This document shows positions 1 through 8,007 of a stretch of DNA of 22,882 bases, in pieces. Position 1 is the first letter of the stretch, and the number at the start of each line of letters is the position of its first letter. The DNA comes from Gemmatimonas sp. UBA2094. Its GTDB lineage: Bacteria > Gemmatimonadota > Gemmatimonadetes > Gemmatimonadales > Gemmatimonadaceae. Below the pieces are notes generated by a model, which was given only the letters and a program-made list of their open reading frames with translations, made no database searches and was not told the DNA's origin. The DNA lies in assembly GCA_002331565.1 (NCBI GenBank), contig DCZC01000229.1:9257-32138 (forward strand). The letters run 5' to 3'. A program made the translations under genes and the position numbers.

Positions 1-1
1 T

Positions 2-340
2 CACGCCGAATGCGAGGTGCGACGCGAGCTCATGGCTCCCAATGGCTATCTGCATGCGGGTGCCGTGGTCACGTTTGCCGACTCCTGCGCCGGCTTCGGG
101 TGCATGGCCACGCTTCCCGATGGGGCCGATGGCTTCACCACGGTGGAACTCAAGACGAATCACTTGGGCACCACGCGCGATGGTACGATCCTCTGCCGGG
201 CCGTCGTCGCGCACACCGGCCGCACCACGCAGGTGTGGGATGCGGTGGTCACGCACAAGGAATCCGGGAGGACCCTCGCCCTCTTCCGGTGCACGCAGAT
301 GATTCTCTACCCGCGCACGACCGGGGTCGCTCAGAGTTGA
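2..340 (+). CDS. PaaI-type hotdog-fold thioesterase, 5' end missing
   Basis: Only the C-terminal part is in the window. The frame is open from base 2, and the residues before the GTG at 17 already read as protein, so the true start lies upstream. The segment MAPNGYLHAGAVVTFADSCAG (from about base 32) matches the hotdog thioesterase pattern in which an N-G-x-x-H-x-G turn is followed by a long helix containing an acidic residue. The later strands (VELKTNHLG, then TQVWDAVVTHKESGRTLALFRC) fit the second half of the fold. Members hydrolyse acyl-CoA thioesters in the cytoplasm as dimers or tetramers; the substrate cannot be told from this. The stop at 338-340 overlaps the 3' end of the opposite-strand gene by 10 bases. 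Confidence 0.8.
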   Translation, partial: HAECEVRRELMAPNGYLHAGAVVTFADSCAGFGCMATLPDGADGFTTVELKTNHLGTTRDGTILCRAVVAHTGRTTQVWDAVVTHKESGRTLALFRCTQMILYPRTTGVAQS

Positions 341-2607
341 CCGAGCCAGCTCAGTTTCACGATGAGGGAGCGGGCCATCGGCGTATTGCCACCCTGCACA
401 GCCTGTCGGTCGTTGTACACCACGTACAGGAATGACAGCGGCAGGAATTCCCAGCTGAAACGCGCATTGAGTGAGGCGCGCTCGATGGCCGTGTTGTACT
501 GGTAGAACGCGCTCCACTGGACGCGCGGGTTGAGGTACACGCGTACTTCGGGGCCGGCGAGGTGCGTGACGAAGTTGGAGTCGCGGGCGCCGAGCGACCG
601 GAGCCGGTTGATTTCGTAGCTGCCACGAACGGACACGTACGGTGTGGGCGACCACCGGGTGGTGAGTTCCGCACGATCGAGGGAACCATCGAAGAACGCG
701 CCGGAGGTCGCCACGAGCTGCGCGGCCAGTTTTGCGCTCTGGTCACTCTTGAGGGTGATGCCGAGGCGGGTGTAGTCGTACTGACCCGGCGCGATGCGGA
801 CCGAGGGGAAGAGCGTGACCGGCAGGTTGGGGCGCTGCACGTTGTACTCGAGGGCGGGCGTGATGGTCGCGCCATTCCTAAAGAGCAGTTCGCCCGTGTA
901 CGTCACGTTGGCTTCCTGCAGATCACCTGACTGCGGATCGTTGAAGGCGATCGCATTGGGCCCATGGCGGAGCCATACCACCGACTTCGGGAGCCGTTTC
1001 GGCTGCAGGGTCCACGTGACGAAGGGGTTGGTCATCACCACGTCGGGCCGCGAGACGAATCCCATCTGCGGGTTGTAGTCCTTGCTGACCACGGCGCCGA
1101 GCACGCCGGTGAGCAGCGTGGCGGTGTTGCGGTTAATGCCGTAGGTCGCCGCGAGGCCGGTCCGCCCGTTTTCCGTGGAGGCCGAGACCATGCCGGTGAA
1201 CTGGGTCAGTTCACCGATGCGGGTGAGCGCGTCGAACGCCACCATCGTGTTGCGGCGGTCGGTCAGGATGCCATCGGGTCCCGCCACGGTGCCATCGCGC
1301 AGCGCTGCCGTGGCACCCAGGCGCGTGGCTCGGCCAAAGAACTGGCTGCCGCGCACCACGCCAAACGTTGTTGCGCCCTGTGCGCCCAGCGCCGCCTGCC
1401 GCATGGCGAGGGCACCCGCGGTGGTGCGCCCCGAGCGAAAGGCGTAGCGCATGCCGGCGTCGATGGGTTGTGGGGTCCCGTCGTCCCCCAGCCCGATGCG
1501 GCGCGTGAAGAAGGGCTGCACGAAGTAACGCCCGGACACGCCCCCGATCCCACCAATGGTGCCGGCACCAAGGCCTCCGGCGTTGAGCAGGTCGGCATTT
1601 TCGAGGAAGAACTGGCGGCGTTCCGGCAGGAAGACGCTGAAGCGCGTGAGATTCACCACCTGGCGGTCGACGTCGGCCTGCGCGAAGTCGGTGTTCACCG
1701 TGGCTTCGAGGAGACTGTTCGCCGACGGCGCCCAGATCACCTCACCGCCCACGTCACCCGTGCGACCGTTGAACGCCTTGCTCGCGCGGTCGGTGACACT
1801 CGTGCCGAGCACGTAGGGGCGGATGCGGATGTTGGTGCGCGGTGGCGGTGGCGTGATGGAGTCGAGAATACCGCCATAGGTAATGCGCCACGACGAGAGC
1901 TGGCGGGGATACGGCATCCACGCGCTCCATTGCGCGACACGACGCGTGTTGCGCACGAAGTTGATATCCCAGCTGGTGAGTCCCGGCGCGTAGCGCAACG
2001 AGCGCCACGGAATGGAGAACTCCGCCGTCCAGCCACTGTCGGCGCGCGTGGTACGCACCTTCCACAACGCATCCCAGTTGAAGTTGAACGCATCACCGCC
2101 GTCGAACGCCTGCACGTCGGCCTGTGACCCCAGTGGCGTGGTGGAGAACTGCAGCACGGTACGCTTGTCGCCGAGCGGTCCGATGCTCGCGCCGAAGACA
2201 TCGTTCTCGGGCGGCTCGAAGTCGCGGCGCAGGTCGGGCATGCGCAGTGACTTCATACCGGCGCTGTCGCGGTTGAACGCGCCGATGTACAGGTTCTCGT
2301 CGTCGAAGAGCACGCGTACCTCGGTGGGGTAGCGCGTGGTGGGTTCGTAATTGGGACGGGCCTGGGCGAAGTCGCCGGCCACGGGCGCATTGCGCCAATC
2401 GGCCTCGTCGAGCTTGCCGTCGATGAGCAGCCGCGCCGTGGTGCGCCGCGCCACGAGCCGCTTGCGGTTCGCCTCGCTGGGCTCGGGGACGGTGGGTGTC
2501 TGGGCAGCGAGCACCCGCGGGAGGGACGAACCCAGCAGCAGCGCCGCGGGCAGGAGCAGGGCGCGACACGCACGGTGTGCCCCTCGGGAAAGAAAAACCG
2601 GAACCAT
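331..2607 (-). CDS. DUF5916-type outer-membrane protein with N-terminal CBM9-like domain
   Basis: The product is 758 residues. I chose the ATG at 2607 because a basic-hydrophobic signal peptide follows directly (core LLLPAALLLGSS, likely cleavage near VLAAQ at about residue 36). An upstream in-frame start at 2658 would add 17 residues ahead of the signal peptide. Residues about 50-210 look like a CBM9-like beta-sandwich: LLIDGKLDEADW, then DENLYIGAFNRD, then the WTAEFSIPWRSLRY segment typical of this family. The remainder is rich in alternating strands with aromatic girdles, as expected for the DUF5916 beta-barrel part. The family is common in Bacteroidota and Gemmatimonadota, and its substrate is not established. 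It faces a divergent PqiA-like gene and overlaps the thioesterase 3' end by 10 bases. Confidence 0.8.
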   Translation of the reverse strand: MVPVFLSRGAHRACRALLLPAALLLGSSLPRVLAAQTPTVPEPSEANRKRLVARRTTARLLIDGKLDEADWRNAPVAGDFAQARPNYEPTTRYPTEVRVLFDDENLYIGAFNRDSAGMKSLRMPDLRRDFEPPENDVFGASIGPLGDKRTVLQFSTTPLGSQADVQAFDGGDAFNFNWDALWKVRTTRADSGWTAEFSIPWRSLRYAPGLTSWDINFVRNTRRVAQWSAWMPYPRQLSSWRITYGGILDSITPPPPRTNIRIRPYVLGTSVTDRASKAFNGRTGDVGGEVIWAPSANSLLEATVNTDFAQADVDRQVVNLTRFSVFLPERRQFFLENADLLNAGGLGAGTIGGIGGVSGRYFVQPFFTRRIGLGDDGTPQPIDAGMRYAFRSGRTTAGALAMRQAALGAQGATTFGVVRGSQFFGRATRLGATAALRDGTVAGPDGILTDRRNTMVAFDALTRIGELTQFTGMVSASTENGRTGLAATYGINRNTATLLTGVLGAVVSKDYNPQMGFVSRPDVVMTNPFVTWTLQPKRLPKSVVWLRHGPNAIAFNDPQSGDLQEANVTYTGELLFRNGATITPALEYNVQRPNLPVTLFPSVRIAPGQYDYTRLGITLKSDQSAKLAAQLVATSGAFFDGSLDRAELTTRWSPTPYVSVRGSYEINRLRSLGARDSNFVTHLAGPEVRVYLNPRVQWSAFYQYNTAIERASLNARFSWEFLPLSFLYVVYNDRQAVQGGNTPMARSLIVKLSWLGQL

Positions 2608-2613
2608 CCGCGC

Positions 2614-2619
2614 AAGGTA
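2614..2619 (-). promoter_or_regulatory. Candidate -10 element for leaderless transcription of the DUF5916 gene
   Basis: On the minus strand TACCTT is followed by six bases (GCGCGG) and then the ATG at 2607. No purine-rich Shine-Dalgarno lies between them. A weak TTGGAC -35 candidate occupies 2639-2644 with a long 19-base spacer. This hexamer and spacing recur at other starts in the window. Confidence 0.5.
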
Positions 2620-2660
2620 CGGCCGCCCACCGGCGGGTGTCCAATAGCCGGACGGCACGC

Positions 2661-2666
2661 TACCCT
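2661..2666 (+). promoter_or_regulatory. Candidate -10 element for leaderless transcription of the PqiA-like gene
   Basis: TACCCT is followed by six bases (TGGGCC) and then the ATG at 2673. I see no clear -35. It sits back to back with the candidate for the divergent DUF5916 gene, so both promoters would share about 55 bp. Confidence 0.45.
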
Positions 2667-2672
2667 TGGGCC

Positions 2673-3170
2673 ATGTCGAAACGAAATCTGCTCGCGATTG
2701 CGCTCACCCTCGTCTCGCTCGGCTTGCTGTGGCCCGGGCTGGTGGAGCCTGTCCTCACCATCCGCGCCACGATCGAACTGTTCGGTAGCGAACGTGAACT
2801 CACCAACGAGACGCGGAGCGTGGTGGGCGCCATCCGCAGTCTGCATGGTTCGGGGAACGATTTCGTGGCAGGACTCATCCTGCTCTTCAGCATCATGGTG
2901 CCGGTCACCAAGGCCGCACTGCTCGTCCCCATTGTTGCCGGTCGCGGTACCGACTGGTCGTACCGGCTGTACCGGTTCGTGCAGGCGCTGAGCAAGTGGT
3001 CGATGGCCGACGTGTTCGCCGTGGGGATGCTCATCGCGCTGCTGGTGGCCAAGGGCACCGCCAATTTGTCGGCGGTGGCGGGGCCGGGCTTCTACTTTTT
3101 TGCAGCCTACTGTCTGGTGTCCAACGCGGCGTTCCAGGTGCTGCAATTCGAGCGCCCCGAGGCCGGCTGA
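2673..3170 (+). CDS. Single-domain paraquat-inducible protein A (PqiA)-like inner-membrane protein
   Basis: The product is 165 residues with about four hydrophobic segments: residues 5-27, 62-87, about 106-127 and 135-158. The third segment carries the family hallmark of a basic stretch followed by KWSMADVFAVG, and the fourth starts with the AGPGFYFFAAY-type loop; both match the PqiA domain. Classical PqiA has two such domains and works with the MCE protein PqiB in lipid transport between membranes. This is a one-domain version, and no MCE-domain gene is seen next to it. The ATG at 2673 is preferred because the extended upstream frame is arginine/alanine-rich antisense sequence of the neighbouring gene. 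Confidence 0.75.
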   Translation: MSKRNLLAIALTLVSLGLLWPGLVEPVLTIRATIELFGSERELTNETRSVVGAIRSLHGSGNDFVAGLILLFSIMVPVTKAALLVPIVAGRGTDWSYRLYRFVQALSKWSMADVFAVGMLIALLVAKGTANLSAVAGPGFYFFAAYCLVSNAAFQVLQFERPEAG

Positions 3171-3172
3171 TC

Positions 3173-3192
3173 CGCGACGTCCCGCCGTCGCG
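3173..3192. terminator. GC-rich hairpin between convergent genes
   Basis: A perfect 7-bp stem (CGCGACG with CGTCGCG) and a six-base loop lie in the 33-bp gap between the ends of two convergent genes. There is no T-tract on either side, so intrinsic termination is only a possibility. Confidence 0.3.
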
Positions 3193-3203
3193 CGTCGCAG
3201 CCG

Positions 3204-3695
3204 CTATTGGCCCCCGCGCGGCTTCGCGGCGGCCGGTGCCGCCGGTTTGGCGGGCAGGGCGGCCGGCGCGATCTTGAACTTGGCCACGGGCTTACCGTCG
3301 AGATTCACGAAGCCTTCGATGGACCCGTTGGCGGCCACGGTCCCTTCGTGTTCGAGCAGTTTCCCCTCACCCGCGGTCACCCGGAAGCGCACCTTGGCGC
3401 CGTCGCGCGCCACCTGGCTGATGGTGCCCGATCCCTGACCGGGGACCATGGCGGTGCCAGTGATCGCGGGCGCGGTGCCCGTGAAGACGTAACTCACCGG
3501 GACCACAATGGTGCTGTCGCCCAGCGGGACCGTCGCCGTGCCGGCATAGCTGCCGGTGAGGCCGCTGGCCGTGGCGGGGGCGCCGGCCTTGCTCTTTCCC
3601 GCCCCGGCGCGCGGCGCGGCGGGTTGGGCATGGGCGGTCGGCCCGGCACACGCGGCGATCGTCAGAAAGACGGCGAAAGCAGAAGAAACTCGCAT
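3204..3695 (-). CDS. Small exported protein of unknown function
   Basis: The product is 163 residues. The N-terminus is a signal peptide (AFAVFLTIAACAG) that could be cut by signal peptidase I after AHA (about residue 23). Alternatively it could be lipidated at Cys16 through an imperfect IAAC lipobox. A linker of Ala/Pro/Gly/Lys (about 24-45) is followed by a compact region of short beta-strands (about 47-142: SYAGTATVPLGDSTIVVPVSY, VRFRVTAGEG, GSIEGFVNLDG) and an Ala/Pro/Lys-rich tail. The repeated strands resemble a small beta-barrel or sandwich, but I do not recognise a family. It ends 33 bp from the convergent PqiA-like gene. Confidence 0.7.
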   Translation of the reverse strand: MRVSSAFAVFLTIAACAGPTAHAQPAAPRAGAGKSKAGAPATASGLTGSYAGTATVPLGDSTIVVPVSYVFTGTAPAITGTAMVPGQGSGTISQVARDGAKVRFRVTAGEGKLLEHEGTVAANGSIEGFVNLDGKPVAKFKIAPAALPAKPAAPAAAKPRGGQ

Positions 3696-3701
3696 GGCCC
3701 T

Positions 3702-3707
3702 AAACTA
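3702..3707 (-). promoter_or_regulatory. Candidate -10 element for leaderless transcription of the small exported protein
   Basis: On the minus strand TAGTTT is followed by six bases (AGGGCC) and then the ATG at 3695, the same geometry as at 2607, 2673 and 14832. Confidence 0.45.
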
Positions 3708-3783
3708 CTCCCAACATGCCCCCTCCGGCTCCCCTGAGTATTGCTGAGCATTGAGGGCCAGTGCCATTCGTGCGCCGGTCGTG

Positions 3784-3790
3784 TGAAATT
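3784..3790 (+). promoter_or_regulatory. Possible -10 region directly before the peroxidase start
   Basis: TGAAATT lies six to seven bases before the ATG at 3797. It departs from TANNNT at the second base, so it is weaker than the other candidates. The twelve bases ATTTGCCGCATG at 3788-3799 are identical to those across the YfhO-like start at 14823-14834. Confidence 0.3.
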
Positions 3791-3796
3791 TGCCGC

Positions 3797-4285
3797 ATGG
3801 CCAACATCACTGATTTCGACCTCATTGCGCTCGACGGCTCGCCCATGCCGCTTTCCCATTTCAAGGGGCGTGTGGTGCTGTTCGTGAATGTCGCGAGCAT
3901 GTGCGGATTCACACCGCAGTACACCGGACTCGAACGGCTTTGGCGCAGCTACGAAGCGCGCGGGCTGACCATCATCGGCTGCCCGTGCGACCAGTTCGGT
4001 CACCAGGAGCCGGGCACCGAAGCCGAGATCGGCGCGTTCTGCAGCAGCCGCTACGACGTGACGTTCCCGCTGTCGTCGAAGCTCGAAGTGAACGGCGATC
4101 ATGCCCATCCGCTGTGGACCTGGCTCAAGGTGTCGGAGCCCGGCGTGTTGGGCACGACGGCCGTGAAGTGGAACTTCACCAAGTTTCTCGTGGGGCGTGA
4201 CGGCACGGTCGTGGCCCGCTATGCCCCCACGGCGACTCCGGAGTCGCTGACGAAAGACATTGAAGCGGCCCTGCTGGTACCGTAG
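3797..4285 (+). CDS. Glutathione peroxidase family protein (Cys type, probably thioredoxin-dependent)
   Basis: The product is 162 residues, the usual length for the family. The peroxidatic Cys36 sits in NVASMCGFTPQY, where a Cys replaces the selenocysteine of animal enzymes. The second motif, CPCDQFGHQEPG (62-73), carries the active-site Gln70. Trp125 is in VKWNFTKFLV. Cys82 in FCSSRYDVTFP lies where the resolving Cys of thioredoxin-dependent members is found, so reduction by thioredoxin is likelier than by glutathione. The protein would reduce hydrogen peroxide or lipid hydroperoxides. No signal peptide is seen, so it is cytoplasmic. A GTG at 3761 is in frame, but the ATG at 3797 begins the conserved domain. 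Confidence 0.92.
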   Translation: MANITDFDLIALDGSPMPLSHFKGRVVLFVNVASMCGFTPQYTGLERLWRSYEARGLTIIGCPCDQFGHQEPGTEAEIGAFCSSRYDVTFPLSSKLEVNGDHAHPLWTWLKVSEPGVLGTTAVKWNFTKFLVGRDGTVVARYAPTATPESLTKDIEAALLVP

Positions 4286-4342
4286 TCCGTCGTAGGCGTG
4301 CCGTCGCCGGCGTCGGCCACCCCAACGTCGGAACTCGGCATC

Positions 4343-6670
4343 ATGCGCGTCCTTGTCGCTCTTGGGCTCCTCCTCGCGCACGGTATGCAGCCGGGGCGCG
4401 TCGCCGCTCAAGCGGTATCCGCGCAAGCGGTATCCGCCACCGGTACCATCACTGGCCGGGTCGTCGAGGCCGTGACCGAAGCGCCCGTCGCCGGCGCCAG
4501 CATCCGCGTGGTGGGGCAGGAGGGGGCTGTACAGAGCGACGCCGCCGGGCGGTTCACGCTCCGCGGCGTGCGTGTGGGCATCGCCACCATCGAGGTTCGG
4601 CGGCTCGGCTTCGCGCCCGTGCAACGCGGCGACATCGCGGTCTCCCCCGCCAAGCCGGCCGAAGTGACAGTCGCGCTGCGCGCGATCGACGTGCAGCTCG
4701 AGGCGGTCACGGTGCGCCCGGAAGCATTCCCCGCGCAGATGCCCGCGTCCACGCCGGTGTCCACGCAGCGGTACGATGCCGAAGAAGTGCGCCGGCAGCC
4801 CGGTGCGCAGGAAGACGTGCTGCGCGCCATTTCCATCGCCCCCGGCGTGGGCGTGACGAGTGCCGCCCGCAACGACATCATCGTGCGCGGCGGCGCCCCG
4901 TTCGAGAATCTGTTCGTGGTGGACAACATCGAAGTGCCGAACATCAATCATTTCGGCTCCCAGGGGTCCACCGGCGGTCCCATCTCGCTCATCAACATCC
5001 GCTTCGTCGAGAGTGCCTCGCTCTCGGCCGGTGGCTTCGGCGCACGGCTGGGTGACCGCACGTCGTCGGCCACCACCATCACGCTGCGCGAGGGCAATCG
5101 TGAGCGGGTGGCCGGTGAGCTCAACGTGGCCGCCACGCAGGTGGGGGCGGTGCTCGAGGGGCCGCTCGGCAACAAGGGGTCGTTCATCGCGAACGTTCGG
5201 CAGAGCTATCTCGACCTGCTGTTCAAGGCGATCGGGCTCAGCTTCCTGCCGCGCTACACCGACGCCACGGTGAAGGCCACGTGGCGCCCCAACCAGCGCG
5301 ACGCATTCAGTCTGCTCACCATCGGCGCGCGCGGCACCATCTCGTTCGACAACACCACGGACTCCAATCGGGTCAACAATTCGCAGGTCCTCGCGCCGGC
5401 GCAGGACCAGTACTTCAGCGGCCTCACGTGGAAGCGGTTGATCCGACGCGGTGTGGTCACCACCACGCTGGGGCGCACGTACACGCGCTACGTCACGGCG
5501 CAACGCGACAGTCTGCTGGTGCCGATTCTCGAAAGTCGATCCGGTGAAGGCGAGAACTCGCTGCGCACCGACGTGACGGTGCTGGCGTCACGCCGCCTCG
5601 AGGTGGAAACGGGCACGATCTTCAAGTACGCGAGCCAGCTCCGCTACGACGCCACCCTCGCCGGCTTCACGCGTCGCGACGCAGCGGGGGCCGCACAGCC
5701 GTTGCGCGTGGATACCAGCTTCACGGCGCTGCGGAACGGGAGCTACGTGCAGGCCACCTGGCAGACCACGCCCCGGCTGCGCCTGTCGGGGGGAGTGCGT
5801 GGGGACTGGTACCCGTTTCTCGGCAACGCCGTGCGCGTCGCACCGCGCCTGAGTGGCAACTGGCAGGTGAACGAAGCCACCACGCTCTCCGTGTCGGGGG
5901 GCCGCTACTGGCAGGCGCCCAGCTACATCTGGCTCGTGGGTGACGCCGGCAATGCCGCGCGGCTGAAGCCCTTCCGGGCCGATCAGCTGGTAGCGGGCAT
6001 CACGCGCCTGGTGGGCAGTGAACTCAAGGTACAGCTCGAAGTGTACGGCAAGCGCTACGGCGACTATCCCGCGCGGCGATTCCGTCCGCAGGCGGTGTTG
6101 AGTCCCGGCGGGTTCGACGACGCCACCACCGATATTCCATTCGGACTCGAGCCGCTGCAGAGTACCGGCACGGGGACGGCGTACGGGGTCGAGTTGTTTC
6201 TACAAAAGAAGCTTGGCGCCTCGCCCTTCTACGGGCAGGTCAGCGCGAGCGTGAATCGCACGCAGTTCGCCGGCGTGAACGGCGTGCGCACACGTGGGGC
6301 CTTCGACACACCGGTCCTCGCCAACGCCGTGTTGGGCTGGCGCCCGAATGCCAAGTGGGAAGTGGCCACGCGCGTGCGAACCTCGAGTGGCTTGCCATAT
6401 ACCCCGTGGGTCGAAACGGGCGCCGCTGCCGGCACGTTGGACTTTTCACGGTACAACTCGCAGCGCGTCCCGCTGTTCTTTGCGGCGGACTTGCGCATCG
6501 ATCGACGCTTTCTGCTCGCCAACCGGCAGTTCATCGCCTTCTTCGACGCGCAGAACGTCACCAACCGCGCCAACAGTACGGCGCCCGTGTGGAACCCGCG
6601 ACTGCGCCGTGCCGAACCCAGTGAGAACATCGGGCTGCTCCCCTCGATCGGGTTGAACTTCGAGTTCTGA
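4343..6670 (+). CDS. TonB-dependent outer-membrane receptor with carboxypeptidase-regulatory-like N-domain
   Basis: The product is 775 residues. The ATG at 4343 is preferred over an in-frame GTG at 4298 because a signal peptide (VLVALGLLLAHG) follows at once, with cleavage near VAAQ at about residue 22. Residues about 32-115 form a carboxypeptidase-D-regulatory-like sandwich (TGTITGRVVEAV, DAAGRFTLRGV). The plug follows (about 135-250; NDIIVRGGAPFENLFVVDNIEVP), then a long barrel ending in a terminal Phe, the usual signal for outer-membrane insertion. It imports a ligand at the expense of TonB/proton-motive force; the ligand is unknown. It starts 57 bases after the peroxidase gene and could be co-transcribed. 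There is no convincing Shine-Dalgarno. Confidence 0.88.
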   Translation: MRVLVALGLLLAHGMQPGRVAAQAVSAQAVSATGTITGRVVEAVTEAPVAGASIRVVGQEGAVQSDAAGRFTLRGVRVGIATIEVRRLGFAPVQRGDIAVSPAKPAEVTVALRAIDVQLEAVTVRPEAFPAQMPASTPVSTQRYDAEEVRRQPGAQEDVLRAISIAPGVGVTSAARNDIIVRGGAPFENLFVVDNIEVPNINHFGSQGSTGGPISLINIRFVESASLSAGGFGARLGDRTSSATTITLREGNRERVAGELNVAATQVGAVLEGPLGNKGSFIANVRQSYLDLLFKAIGLSFLPRYTDATVKATWRPNQRDAFSLLTIGARGTISFDNTTDSNRVNNSQVLAPAQDQYFSGLTWKRLIRRGVVTTTLGRTYTRYVTAQRDSLLVPILESRSGEGENSLRTDVTVLASRRLEVETGTIFKYASQLRYDATLAGFTRRDAAGAAQPLRVDTSFTALRNGSYVQATWQTTPRLRLSGGVRGDWYPFLGNAVRVAPRLSGNWQVNEATTLSVSGGRYWQAPSYIWLVGDAGNAARLKPFRADQLVAGITRLVGSELKVQLEVYGKRYGDYPARRFRPQAVLSPGGFDDATTDIPFGLEPLQSTGTGTAYGVELFLQKKLGASPFYGQVSASVNRTQFAGVNGVRTRGAFDTPVLANAVLGWRPNAKWEVATRVRTSSGLPYTPWVETGAAAGTLDFSRYNSQRVPLFFAADLRIDRRFLLANRQFIAFFDAQNVTNRANSTAPVWNPRLRRAEPSENIGLLPSIGLNFEF
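4409..4438 (+). repeat. Tandem 15-bp duplication at the signal peptide/mature junction
   Basis: Two adjacent 15-base units differ at one position and encode QAVSA twice, immediately after the predicted cleavage region of the TonB-dependent receptor. The frame is kept. Confidence 0.85.
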
Positions 6671-6690
6671 CGCTGATCGGCACGCCGATG

Positions 6691-6732
6691 CGAAACGGCC
6701 GCCGGATGCAGATGCATCCGGCGGCCGTTTCG
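6691..6732. terminator. Bidirectional intrinsic terminator, perfect 19-bp stem
   Basis: The arms 6691-6709 and 6714-6732 are exactly complementary around a four-base loop (AGAT). The outer part of the stem is AAAC/GTTT, so each strand ends its hairpin in a short T run. It lies in the 78-bp gap between the convergent receptor (ends 6670) and SusD gene (ends 6749), where a terminator serving both is expected. Confidence 0.88.
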
Positions 6733-6748
6733 TTCTGTCGTTCGAGAC

Positions 6749-7996
6749 TCAGCGCAGATTCGGATTCGTCTCGAGTTCCGAGAGCGGAATCGGGAAGCAG
6801 AGATCGCGACCCGTCATGTCTTCCTGATCGCCCGGGCGATTGAGCGCCTTCCAGCGGCGGAAGTCACCCATGCGACGCCCTTCGAGCCAGAGCTCGATGC
6901 CGCGCTCGCGCTTGAGCGCCGTCCACGCCTCGGTGGCGTTGCTGGCCGTCCACGGCGTGAGGTTCAGCGCAAGGCGACGCACGTTCAGCTTCGTCATCGC
7001 GCCGGCCACGTCACCACCCACCAGCAACGCTTCGGCCTCGATGAGGCGCATTTCCCAGCCACTCACGAGGTTGATGCTCGACTCACGCGCCGGGTACTTG
7101 GTCTGGAAGTACCAGCGCACCTGGCCGCCGAGGCTCGTTACCGCAGCGTCACCGAAACGCACCGTGAGGCTCGAGTCGTACGGCACGCGCGGATCACGCG
7201 ACGTGCGGCGGTAGTTATCGTAGTACGTGCCCCACACGGTGTGGGCGCGATACGGCTGGTTGGCCGACGCCCAGTAGATGCGGTTGTACTGGTCCACCGT
7301 ATTCACGTAGTACGGCATCCGGTACACGAACGTGTTGCTCGTGATCGCGCCGGCATCGGTGGAAGCACCGGACAGGTTGCCCTTGAGCAGGCGCACCGAG
7401 GCACGACCGGCCGTGGCAATGTCACGCAGCGACGTGTTGTTGGCGGCGGTCGCGACGGTGATGGCTTCCGTGAACGCCGCTTCGGCACGATCGAGATAGA
7501 CGGTGTACGCCTGTTTCGGTCCACCGTCGATCACGCAGTCGCAGAAGTTCTCGGCCAGGTGACGGTTGGAGAATCCGGTCCAGATGAGCGCTTGCGCGAG
7601 CGTGGCGCTGTTGCTGGCGCTGGTGCCCAGTACCTCCTTGATGCGCTTGACGCCCGATTCGGCGGTCCAGCGCGCGCGCTGGGCTTGGTTCCACCAGTCA
7701 CCGCCGTCGTCGTTGGACAGAATGCCCAACTGCTGCCGCACCGAGATGCCGAAGGCCGCGGTCGAACCGGCCGGGAGCACTTCCTTTGTGACGGCGCCGC
7801 CGGTGTAGGCGGTCCAATTGAGTGCCTCGCCCAGGTCTCGCCCCGCACCGTTCACGATGGCCGTGAGAGCCGCGGGGTTGTTGAGGAAGGCCGCCTGAAC
7901 AGGGCCGGGGTTCGTCACCTTGAGATCGCAACCGGCAACAAGAGCCAGGGCCGCGACGGGAGCGGTGCGCGCGAAGGCGCGAAGGTTCATCGTCAT
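6749..7996 (-). CDS. SusD/RagB-family outer-membrane lipoprotein
   Basis: The product is 415 residues. The lipobox LVAGC places the lipidated Cys at residue 23. The helical TPR-like body (for example AYTVYLDRAEAAFTEAI) and the C-terminal signature LKRERGIELWLEGRRMGDFRRW, followed by CFPIPLSELETNPNL, are typical of SusD/RagB proteins. These form the lid over a SusC barrel and bind substrate at the cell surface. It follows the SusC gene by 11 bases, in the usual SusC-SusD order, so the two are one operon. A CDC cysteine pair near residues 151-153 may form a disulfide or metal site. It ends at the bidirectional terminator. The substrate is unknown; RagB relatives take peptides and SusD relatives take glycans. 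Confidence 0.93.
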   Translation of the reverse strand: MTMNLRAFARTAPVAALALVAGCDLKVTNPGPVQAAFLNNPAALTAIVNGAGRDLGEALNWTAYTGGAVTKEVLPAGSTAAFGISVRQQLGILSNDDGGDWWNQAQRARWTAESGVKRIKEVLGTSASNSATLAQALIWTGFSNRHLAENFCDCVIDGGPKQAYTVYLDRAEAAFTEAITVATAANNTSLRDIATAGRASVRLLKGNLSGASTDAGAITSNTFVYRMPYYVNTVDQYNRIYWASANQPYRAHTVWGTYYDNYRRTSRDPRVPYDSSLTVRFGDAAVTSLGGQVRWYFQTKYPARESSINLVSGWEMRLIEAEALLVGGDVAGAMTKLNVRRLALNLTPWTASNATEAWTALKRERGIELWLEGRRMGDFRRWKALNRPGDQEDMTGRDLCFPIPLSELETNPNLR

Positions 7997-8007
7997 GGTC
8001 GTGGGCC

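Noticed and set aside
3662..5503. A 613-codon open frame on the minus strand
   Set aside because: It crosses three recognised genes on both strands and has shadow-like composition (HRRGRG-type runs).
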